A stretch of DNA of 64,000 nt from Aedes albopictus. Its lineage: Eukaryota; Arthropoda; Insecta; Diptera; Culicidae. Positions 47,082 through 57,000 of the stretch are shown here, in pieces; within the stretch, counting starts at the first letter, position 1; every line of letters begins with the position of its first letter. The position numbers and the translations under genes were made by a program. The DNA lies in the NCBI RefSeq assembly GCF_035046485.1, contig NC_085136.1, forward strand, positions 76,401,734-76,465,733, in the 5' to 3' direction. The notes under the pieces are model-generated. The model worked only from the letters and a program-made list of their open reading frames with translations, ran no database searches and had not been told where the DNA came from.

Positions 47082-47807
47082 TATATTAATGAATTCGACT
47101 ACTCGTAGAAATAAGCATTGCTACTTTTAGTTCACCGCCAATGTTTCGATCTTCTGGTTTGGATCTTCCTCAAGACTTGGTTCTGTGACTGCTAGCCGAA
47201 ATCTTTAATGTACCCATTAATATATGATCAATCAATTTCGTCACAAATTTACGAACAGCGTATTGTAAAAATAGTTTACGAGCATACACACTAATAAGAA
47301 ATGAGATTCAGTTCAGATTTAACAGTGAGCCAAACTTTTATTAAAGACATTCGATCCTCTGCAATTCTGCATGGAGCGCCCAACTTTATGGGAGAGTAAA
47401 AAAAACAGTGTGACAAACAAACCGAATCCGATCTCTAAATTTATCTTCATTTGATCTTAATTTGAATGGACCATCACGGCCATCGTCACTCTCTGGTGCA
47501 CCAATGTTTGTAGCATATAGCTTATGCAGGTCTGCACCGATGTGCTCTTCTCAACCGTACCGCATTCAGAAATTGGGAAACAAATTGACTCTCGATTGGG
47601 GAACCGTTTTTCACAGAAATATCACTAGAGAACGATCGTCGTGGTCGATTTCGGTCCCCACTTTTGGTCTGGTTGTTCTCAAGTTTGAGGAAACTTGGTT
47701 GCCCGAGACCAAAATTGGAATTATCTTTCATCGCCATGTCACAATCGTTTAGTTTCACCACAGACAAACAGACGTAACACCAATTGCTCGTACGACTTCT
47801 GTGGGTG
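47082..47807. other. Unrecognised sequence with a solo CACAGACAAACAGACG end
   Basis: At 47759-47780 a single copy of the end sequence CACAGACAAACAGACGTAAC occurs without a partner downstream, so it looks like a truncated third copy. The overlapping frames at 47462-47812 have no domain I recognise. Confidence 0.5.
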
Positions 47808-47814
47808 ATCATAC

Positions 47815-48079
47815 CACCGACGAACCGACGTGACAGTGGTGTTTCAAAAGTGTCCCCCCTAAATTTAACGGTCGACCAGCAAAGCGAGCGAACGCTTCTG
47901 TCAAATCAGCTCAGGCGCGAACCTTTTCCTATATGAATACACGGGGGTTTGGAGTCATGCTATCAAAACAACACGAACCGTTATAGAGGAGGCGGTAGTG
48001 TTCGGCTATTTTTCATCATGGCGTCGGGAACAACAAATTTGAATTTATTTGTTCTAGCTGTCACGTCGGTTCGTCGGTG
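47815..48079. mobile_element. 265-bp MITE, CACCGACGAACCGACG ends
   Basis: Inverted ends CACCGACGAACCGACGTGAC are flanked by the 7-base repeat ATCATAC (47808-47814 and 48080-48086). The ends align without gaps to those of the CACAGACAAACAGACG family, and both families duplicate seven bases. The interior shares only GGCGGTAGTG. It is noncoding. Confidence 0.82.
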
Positions 48080-48086
48080 ATCATAC

Positions 48087-48695
48087 AGTGAACGCAGAAA
48101 GAAGTGTCCAGAAAAGGAAAGAAAAAAATGAAGACTGCTTACGTTTTTGCAAATATACTATATTAACAATATAGGTCACTCTTACGATTTTTTGGCGACA
48201 CCTTTTTAGTGAATGTGGCGCCACCAAGCGTCAGAAGAGGTACTACTACACACTAAATGCATGCGCTATCCGAATGACGTTTATTCTGTCGAACTGTCAT
48301 TGCATGGTGGGGATGTCCATTTCTTCTGAAATAATCGATTAAACATTAATCGATTTTTTTTTCAACTACTCAAATTAGAACAAATTTTATTCTCTCTTGA
48401 ACAATTTCTGGCGTATATTATCGTCGCAGCACCAAATCGAAGTCACGACTCGTGCGACATGCGAAGTTGCAGATGAGAAGTAAATTTGAACCAATAAACG
48501 TTCATAACAGACTAAAACACAGACGACCCAAATCGAACTTTCCGTTAGCGAGTTATGAACGGTATTTTCTCCGGAAATTACACAAGAATTTCTTTTTAAG
48601 AATTGCACCCTGGATTTCTTTTCTCCAAGATTCCTCCTGAAGCTCTTGGGGGATTCCTCCTAGAAATTATTCTGGAGTTATTTTAGGAACTCCTT
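48087..48695. other. Unrecognised sequence ending in GGAATTCC-type repeat
   Basis: No gene is recognised. From about 48600 to the gap the sequence again shows GGATTCCTCC-type units. Confidence 0.45.
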
Positions 48696-49195
48696 NNNNN
48701 NNNNNNNNNNNNNNNNNNNNNNNNNNNNNNNNNNNNNNNNNNNNNNNNNNNNNNNNNNNNNNNNNNNNNNNNNNNNNNNNNNNNNNNNNNNNNNNNNNNN
48801 NNNNNNNNNNNNNNNNNNNNNNNNNNNNNNNNNNNNNNNNNNNNNNNNNNNNNNNNNNNNNNNNNNNNNNNNNNNNNNNNNNNNNNNNNNNNNNNNNNNN
48901 NNNNNNNNNNNNNNNNNNNNNNNNNNNNNNNNNNNNNNNNNNNNNNNNNNNNNNNNNNNNNNNNNNNNNNNNNNNNNNNNNNNNNNNNNNNNNNNNNNNN
49001 NNNNNNNNNNNNNNNNNNNNNNNNNNNNNNNNNNNNNNNNNNNNNNNNNNNNNNNNNNNNNNNNNNNNNNNNNNNNNNNNNNNNNNNNNNNNNNNNNNNN
49101 NNNNNNNNNNNNNNNNNNNNNNNNNNNNNNNNNNNNNNNNNNNNNNNNNNNNNNNNNNNNNNNNNNNNNNNNNNNNNNNNNNNNNNNNNNNNNNN
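48696..49195. other. Assembly gap, 500 N
   Basis: Exactly 500 N, the usual placeholder for a gap of unknown size. It begins inside GGAATTCC-type repeat, so the missing sequence is probably repetitive. Just after the gap, 49196-49370 has repeated and inverted ACCCATATTTG words. Confidence 0.99.
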
Positions 49196-49404
49196 AAACT
49201 CAAATATGGGTAATGTGGACACAAATATGAGTGATTGTAACCCAAATATGGGTTAATAGTACCTATGAATGCGGTTGTGCACTTTTCCAAAATATGAGTT
49301 TTATTTACCCATATTTGCGTAAAGTTTACGCAAATTTGAATATAATTTACCCATATTTTAGAAAAATAGGTAAACTGATCTTAGCGTGAGGACCAAGTTG
49401 CGAA

Positions 49405-49549
49405 TGGGCCTTTTCATTTGACGTCTTAAATCAGCTGATTGTTCGGGCGTTTGACAGTTCTTCTATGAAGATGACTCGTTCGTGTTAGCAGCTGTTGTTC
49501 AAGCTTTGTAAACAAATGCATGCACGGATCTGTCACATGAAAAGGCCTA
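49405..49549. mobile_element. 145-bp MITE, GGCCTTTTCAT ends
   Basis: GGGCCTTTTCATTTGAC at the left is mirrored by TGTCACATGAAAAGGCCT at the right. The target duplication is unclear. A related AGGCCT end recurs in the element at 50558. Confidence 0.6.
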
Positions 49550-50557
49550 TAGTATCATATCGTCACAAAAAATAAAAGCGCCCAATGCTACCCACGTTTG
49601 ACGTTTGATCTGGCACAATGAGCTATTTTACGAAGTGACAACAATGTTGATGATGATATTGATTTTCACGGGTTATTGAACGCTACCTCCTGTCAAAATT
49701 CATTCATAAAATCGGCTCGTAAAATAGACTACAGTGAGGATTCGCTCATTGGGTCACGACTGCGCCCCGATTAGCGAATCGTGTTCGTTCGTTGGGGCAA
49801 CTGACAACTGATCAAAATGCTCTAGACACAAGCAAGTGACGAGAAATACGTCACGAAACACTCACATACTTACGCAAACGGTCTGTAAACAGGAGCTGCG
49901 ATGCGACGACGGTCAGACGTCAAACTCGTTTTGACATCGATTTTGACATTGACAGTGCGTTTTACTTGGGTTTTGCCCCAACCAGCGAACATCCAACCAT
50001 CGAGACAGCCCATCTAACGAGCCGTCAACGAACGAATCGGGACTGTATAGGCCTGAGGGATGCGAATAGAATCAAAACGGTTGTCAAGATATCTCCATGC
50101 ACCGCTGTCAAAATATCTCCGTCGAACTGTCATAGCTCCAACAGCTACTGTTCTTATGCGATTCCACCCGTCAGAAAAATATTGCAACAATATTTTTCTG
50201 AGGAAGTCAAACACAACATGACAAAGTGCTCTGTGTCAAGTGGAAAGCAAGGCAAATAATAAAAGCTGTTATTAGTGCATTGTAGTTTATTTTGAAACGA
50301 CGAAACATTTAAATGTCCACCGCAAATTAAAAATGGATAAACTTTGAACAAGAGAAACATTTTGGAGTCATGGGGAGATTAATCATGTTTACCTTTTTCA
50401 AACAGCGTCGCGACGGCGTGTTTGACAATTGCACCGACGGTGGCGGTGGCATGAAAATTAAACACTCGTGCGCGTTTTCAAACCAAGCGCCAAAAGTGTG
50501 TTGGTATGTGTTAGTTAGCTTGAAAAATAAAACCGTTCCTATTCGCAGCCCCCAGCT
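49550..50557. other. Unrecognised sequence with short hairpins
   Basis: Inverted GAGCTATTTTACGA/TCGTAAAATAG words occur at about 49620 and 49710. A perfect 14-bp stem with a 3-base loop lies at 50171-50201 (arm TCAGAAAAATATTG). Open frames at 49966-50259 and 50370-50561 have no recognisable domain. Confidence 0.4.
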
Positions 50558-50806
50558 ATAGGCCTATTCAGCAGACGTTTAAAATCAACTGACTTTGCGG
50601 TTCTTTGGCAGTTTTCCTGTGAAAATATGTAACAGAAATGCGCTTGTGCCTTTGTTCGGGCAGTAGGCCTTTTTAGTTGACAGGTTCATGTATGCCACTA
50701 TTTACAACAGCCGAACAAAGGCGCAAACGCTGAACTGTCATTTTCATAGGATAACTGTCAAAGGCCCCCAAAATCAATTGATTTTAAACATCTTGTGATT
50801 AGGCCT
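50558..50806. mobile_element. 250-bp fold-back MITE, AGGCCTA ends
   Basis: The arms pair over roughly 100 bases: AGGCCTATTCAG against its mirror near 50795, GTTTAAAATCAACTGA against TCAATTGATTTTAAAC, and GCGCTTGTGCCTTTGTTCGG against CCGAACAAAGGCGCAAACGC. An internal AGGCCTTTTTAGTTGACAG in the loop suggests a second, related end inside. The edges are approximate. Confidence 0.7.
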
Positions 50807-52436
50807 GTTGTAAATAATGCACCTGGTCGCTCTCTGCTGCCGCTCTTTAGCAATTGACAGTTTTTACCCGTTGTCTCTCAATGTTTACCATTTCTTTCAT
50901 TGTTCTCCATCCACCAGCTGACCAAGTTTACGCAATAGTCCCAACACAACATCAGCTGGTCCTCCGATGTTTATGTTCACCTTTGTTGTTCGACATTCAC
51001 CAGCTGATCTTATTCTCATTAGAAACAACGTTGATTTCGCCTAAATCTTAGGTGGAAGGCTAAAAACTGTTAGGAATGACGGATTAGCTCGATTTTAGGT
51101 TGGTTTCAATTTCGCTGTGAATGTCAGATAAGTACAAAAGACGCACACTTTTCAAGCAATCGCCACATGTAAACAAAGGCGCCACTGTATACGGGCATTA
51201 GCATTGTTACAGCAGTGGAGTTATGTCAAACAAACAAGACTACGGTGGCGTTATCTGTTCGTGTCCTAGTGACCGTTTCAGTTATTTTAGCGATCCATTC
51301 TTCTCAACAATGGCCTAAATGCCATACCTGTTGCTTGTTAGGGCACTATTTGGACAACCTTGCCCAATCAACCGCTCACCTCCTCAAAAGTGTGGTACAT
51401 CAACATCGCACCACAACAATACCGACACGTCGAGAGACAGTTAGAATACATAACTCTTTGTCAACACACTATAGTTACTCATATCGGCACCACTTGAAGC
51501 ATCTTATAAAAGGCTTGGCATCAACATCGACACTGGTCGTTTTTGTGGTGAGCATATTTACCGCCACTTGGAATCTCGCTTGGATGGAATAGAAAACCCA
51601 CTCACCTTCACCTTGCCACTTGAGCCGAACGAATAGAATAGGTAGTGAGGGGCCACGTACCTCGCCGCGTACTCCCCCTCTGTCGTCTGGACATGGCTGG
51701 GACAATGATTGATGTGTCAATCGACAGCCATTGTTGGCAGCTAAGCTGCCAAACTGACACAGTTGCCATTTCCCGTTGGAACCTAAAAAAGATTCACTAT
51801 AAATTGTTGAGGTCAGAATGTTTGACCAAATTCGACCGTAACGGTTTTGTTTACATTTCCGTCATGGCCTGCTGGCGTGGTGCGGAACTGTGTCAATTGT
51901 TTGCGCGCGGGGAGCAGCGTTGACGTTTAACTAGTGTTGCCAGATGGCCGACGACGACGCCAGTTTAATCAATCAACGCGCTCTCTGCTGAAATTCAATA
52001 AACTCAATCAAAGCAATCGAAGTAGGTCGCGACCGGCGATAGAGGCGAGGTGCACAAAAAACCGAACTAGTCAAGGTTGTTTTTCTTCCACCGGCGCGGT
52101 GATGTATCCATTAAACTGTGTCCACACACAGAGACAGACAGGAAAGATTGGTAGGTGGGTATGGCTTGGTGCCATATCATCATTGCGTTGCGAACCGAGT
52201 CGTCTATTGCAGTCGCCGGATCCGTGAGCAAACAAGCGCACTCGCGCTCGACCGCGTCCAGCGATTACGTCACTTTGTTTGCTATTATCGGTCGGACACC
52301 GCGACGCCGCCGGTGAGCTTCTGCCACCGGCGCGTGACCACAGAGAAATGGACGTCCCTAGGAATATCTGCTTCATAAGAAGTTCTAATTTCTGAAAGTT
52401 CACTGGCTGTTCAGTGAACAGTTCGTGAACAGCTTC
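50807..52436. other. Non-repeat sequence, partly GC-rich
   Basis: No element ends are seen. GC content rises at about 51640-52380. The longest frames (51215-51592, 125 codons, and 52071-52403 minus, 110 codons) lack a domain I can identify. Host noncoding DNA is the default reading. Confidence 0.4.
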
Positions 52437-52600
52437 ATGGACTTATCCATCGATTAACCGAATTCACTAGGTCCAAGAATTTTGACACTAGAGCGGGATA
52501 ATTTCCTATCAAAATCGTCAAATTCTGATTAGAAACGACTCCACTCTAGTGTCAAAATTTTCGGACCGAGTGAATTCGGTTCATCGGTGGATAAGTCCAT
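52437..52600. mobile_element. Palindromic MITE, ATGGACTTATCCAC family (copy 1)
   Basis: An almost fully palindromic element of about 165 bases. The arms run ATGGACTTATCCA, a GATGAACCGAATTCA-like block, GGTCCAAGAATTTTGACAC and CTAGAGCGGG to a short centre, then return in inverse. Copy 2 abuts it. No transposase is present. Confidence 0.88.
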
Positions 52601-52763
52601 GGACTTATCCACCGATGAACCAAATTCATCGCGGTCCGAGAATTTTGACACTAGAGCGGGGTCTGTTCCAATCAGAATCGTCCAATTCTGATTGGAACGG
52701 CCCCGCTCTAGTGTCAAAATTCTCGGACCGCGATGAATTCGGTTCATCGGTGGATAAGTCCAT
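52599..52763. mobile_element. Palindromic MITE, ATGGACTTATCCAC family (copy 2)
   Basis: It directly follows copy 1; the two share the bases at the junction ATAAGTCCATGGACTTATCC. The arms are close to perfect, with a GATTGGAAC-type centre. Confidence 0.88.
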
Positions 52764-52852
52764 AGAGCGATGCACGAGTTCACCATGAATGCATTTCCAG
52801 GGCCACCTGGACAACATGGCTCCAGACAAAAGCGAAACAAGATAACATGCGC

Positions 52853-53017
52853 ATGGACTTATCCACCGATGAACCGAATTCATCGCGGTCCGAGAATTTT
52901 GACACTAGAGCGGGGCCGTTCCAATCAGAATTGGACGATTCTGATTGGAACAGACCCCGCGCTAGTGTCAAATTTCTCGGACCGCGATGAATTTTGTTCA
53001 TCGGTGGATAAGTCCAT
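52853..53017. mobile_element. Palindromic MITE, ATGGACTTATCCAC family (copy 3)
   Basis: It lies 89 bases after copy 2 and 107 bases before the left LTR of the BEL/Pao element. Its arms end in the same ATGGACTTATCCACCGATGA sequence. Confidence 0.88.
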
Positions 53018-53124
53018 TAGAAAACTTAAAAAAATTTGGATGAATGTGGATGAACTTATCGTTTGAAAGAAGTTGATTTTCCATGTAAAGTTTACTTTGT
53101 TCCTGATGATAAGTTCATTCATTC

Positions 53125-53523
53125 TGTAACGAACGCGAATCAATCAATTTGCATTTCAAACTCAAGTTGTCATTTTCCTTAAGTTATACAGCGCACCGCA
53201 TGGCATATTGTTAGTTGCAATATGCGCATAGTTGATAATTCTCTGCTACCCAAGACAATTACGTCATAAACTAATCTTCTACGAAGGACCAAGAAAGAGA
53301 CCCATAAATTGTAATGAAAATAGTGACGCACCGATAGTGGCGGCGATAACAAAGTAGAGATAATAAGAAAGGGACCCAAAAGATAATGAGTCAAATCAGG
53401 TAGAATGTATTGTACATTCATTCATATATATAAGGCTTAGCATTAGTAATAAAGTTAGTTCTAGACCACAGTTCTACAGTGTATGTTTTCTACATCCGAA
53501 AACCGTAAAGCTCCGGTGTCACA
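53125..53523 (+). repeat. Left LTR of the BEL/Pao element
   Basis: It starts TGTAACGAACG and ends GGTGTCACA. A TATATATAA box at 53425-53433 is the likely promoter core, and AATAAA at 53448-53453 is a possible polyadenylation signal. Confidence 0.93.
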
Positions 53524-54029
53524 TTTTGGTGAACTACCAGAGAGGAAAGTACTCGCGACGTTGTGTTGAAATTGTGCAGTGATACCGGCGCGCGGAGATC
53601 AACTAGAATAAGTGGAAAGGACTCCGACAATATAAAAAGTTGTCGTAATAAATAGCTACAGTGATTGATTTTGTAACGTGGTTTACTGTCGCCAGGAGTG
53701 CAGTCTGAGTGTTGTGCATTGTCACAAAATTTAACTGTTACAAATCTTGAGCCAATAGTGGCAAACATTCGAAAGTTGTGAATAGATATTCACGAATCGT
53801 GTCTAAAATACCTTGTGTGTTGAATATTAAAACCCAGAGTGGTAATTCAAGTGAAACTAGGACATTGGACATTTTTGAAAATAGTGAAACTGCAGTGTGT
53901 GAATTAACAAAAAGGTTTGGAAATACCTTTAGAAGCTGTCATCAGAAGTGAACGCGCAGATCCGGCAAAAGGAAACAGAGAAGCAAAGTAGCAGCAAACA
54001 ACCAGGTGAGAGTAAAGTGAACATTTGCG
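53524..54029 (+). promoter_or_regulatory. BEL/Pao leader with presumed primer-binding site
   Basis: The sequence directly after the LTR (TTTTGGTGAACTACCAGAG) is where the tRNA primer would anneal; I cannot name the tRNA. The rest is untranslated and carries several short stops. The polyprotein ATG follows with a purine at position -3 and G at +4. Confidence 0.6.
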
Positions 54030-57000
54030 ATGGCAAAATCAAAAGCTATGTTCCAATTCGTGGAAAATAAGAACGGAAACTGCCGTTTATGCAAGGAAGC
54101 TGACACCAAGGATAATATGGTGTCTTGTGACGATTGTGATAGGTGGTTCCACCTTAGTTGTGTGCACCTTAAGCATACGCCGTCACAAGAAGAGCGATTC
54201 CTTTGCGCCAAATGCGAATATCTGGAAATCGAACGAGCGACATTATTGGACGTAAAAGTGAAGTTTGATTTAGCGAACCAGCTAAATGAATCGCTGAAAA
54301 TTCAACAAGATGTGGCAAACAGACGTCAGTCTGAAGGTTCTTTAAATGCGACGAGGCAAGCATTAATCAAGCTTCCAAAATTTAGTGGAGAGGCTCGTGA
54401 ATGGCCGAAATTCAAAAGCATTTTTAAGGACACATCTGCCGAAGGTAGATTTACCAATCTCGAAAATTTATCAAGATTGGAAGAAGCTCTGTATGGCCAA
54501 GCTGCCAAGAGCGTGTCAAATTTGATGATAGGGGCTGCTAATGTTCCTAGAATAATGCAACGGCTTGAAGAAATTTATGGGAGACCGGAGGCTATTTATC
54601 AGCAATTATTGAACGAGCTGATAAAAACATTGAATCAACCCAAACTCCATACTATCGATATTGCTAACGCATTGGACGATTTGGTTGTGACAATGGAAAC
54701 ATTGGCCAAGCCAGAATTCCTTCATGATTATCGGTTAATTACTGACATAGTATCAAAGCTACCATTTAGTATGCAGATAACATGGACAGAAGCGCTTCAA
54801 AGAAATGTCAGTCAGCCAACTCTCCATGATTTGAATAAGTGGCTGCAAACTCACGCAACGACATTACGGAGATTAGCACCACCTACAAGAAAGGAACAAA
54901 AGCCCAGAATCAATATTCATAACAATCCTTCAAAAATGCAGTGCAACATTTGTAAGCATGAGCATCAAACGTTCAAGTGCAACATATTGAAAAACCTCAA
55001 TGTTGAGCAAAGGCAACAACGAATTCAACAATTGAAACTGTGTTTTTCTTGCCTGAACAAAGGACACGGTAGTAAGTTTTGCAGAAGCAAGCGAGAATGC
55101 AAAATAGACGGTTGCAAAGGAATGCACAATCGTTTATTGCATAAAGCAGCCGTCGAGAAACCCAAGGAAAATCAAAATCTGGAGAAGGACAAAACTAACA
55201 ATAATCATCATGGAAGTCGAAAATCAACGGTATATTATCAAATAGTACCAGTAACGTTGCAGAATGGAAACCTCTCTTTGGAAACATTCGCTTTCCTTGA
55301 TCCCGGCTCGTCATTAAGCCTTTTGGATCAATCGGTAGCGGATAAACTTGGGCTCCATGGACGGTCAGAACCACTGGAATTAACCTGGACGCAGAACGTT
55401 TCAAAGGAATCACCTAGCCGAAGAGTACAGCTGTGGATACGCGGACATGGAGGAAAAACTTATTCAATGAAGGATGTCAGGACCATCGAGGACATTGAAC
55501 TTCCAACGCAAACATTGGATATTAAACACATGAAGAAGGAGTTCACTTATTTAGCTGATGTTCCAGTTCAGGGATACGTCAACGCCAAGCCCACGATTTT
55601 AATTGGTATGGAGCACGCTCATTTGTTGTTGACGACCGACAGAAGGATAAGTGACGAGAACTCGCCGATGGCAGCGCGTACCAAACTAGGATGGTTGATT
55701 TTCGGTAAGGTATATAGAGGTGAGCCTTCATATTCTTTTTGCATTAGAGAGCATGAAAGTACAGATTTAAGAGCAATTTTTGAAAATTATTGTTCTACTG
55801 AAAACTTTGGAGTCAACGTCGTTAATAAATTACCAAAATCAGCAGAAGTAGAAAGAGCTGAATCAATTATTAAAAATACAATTAAATATGAAAACGGACA
55901 TTACTCAATAGGATTATTGTGGAAAACTGAAAGCATGAGTTTCCCTCCAAGTTTTAATAATGCTTTCAAACGTTTGGAAATATTGGAGAAGACATTAGCT
56001 AGGAAACCAGAGCTAAGAAAATGGGCAATTGAGTCATTTGAAGGATTTGTTAAAAAGGGTTATGCCCGTAAGCTTAGCCCACGTGAGCTACTACAGGAAC
56101 ATCCAAACACCTATTATTTGCCTCATTTTATTGTGACAAATAAAAACAAAGTCCCACCTAAATCAAGAATTGTTTTTGATGCAGCTGCAGCAGTAGAAGG
56201 AGTATCTTTTAACTCAGCACTGCTTTCCGGTCCTGACACAGTAAAATCTTTGTTCGGTGTTTTGCTAAGATTCAGAGAGTTCAAAATCGCTGTTACAGGG
56301 GATATACAAGAAATGTTTCAGCAAATAAAAATTGTTATGGAAGATCAGCCTGCACAAAGATACCTTTGGAGACAATGTGAGGCCGATAGGGATCCGAGCG
56401 TATATGTGATGGAATCAATGATTTTTGGATCAACGTGTTCTCCTGCTTGTGCTCAAGCAGTGAAAAATTATAATGCACAGCTTTTTAAGGATGATTTTCC
56501 AAAGGCTTCTGAGGCTTCTGAAAATAACTTTTATGTTGATGATTATTTGGATAGCTTTGATGAAATTAAAGAAGCATCTGAAGTTGTTCAGGGTGTTATA
56601 AATATTCAACAGTATGCTGGATTTCATCTAAGAAATTTTATTACAAATTCGCAACAGCTTGCCAACGTTATTCCTTCAGAAAGACTTCATGTTTCAGAAA
56701 TAAAATGGTTCGAGAATAAAGAAATACCAACTGATAAAGTATTGGGTATCTATTGGAATACAACAACTGATTTGATCGAATTTCAATTAAAACTTGATCG
56801 ATTGGAATTCACAAGGTTGATTACAAAGAGAGAAACTCTCTCGTTTGTAATGAGTATTTACGATCCCTTAGGGTTAATTTCGAACTTCACAATTCATGGT
56901 AGAATTCTTTTACAAAAATGGCATAAAGAATCTTCTGATTGGGATAGCCAGTTACCAGATAGTTTATCAAATTTTTGGAACTCTTGGATAGATATGCTTA

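Noticed and set aside
48667..49290. Minus-strand frames across the gap
   Set aside because: They consist mainly of N and have no evidential value.
51215..51592. A 125-codon frame with a possible N-terminal hydrophobic stretch
   Set aside because: No recognisable family, no splice or promoter context, and length within chance expectation for this window.
52529..53066. Overlapping frames with repeated SSVDKS and GPRILTLE peptides on both strands
   Set aside because: They are translations of the palindromic MITE copies.
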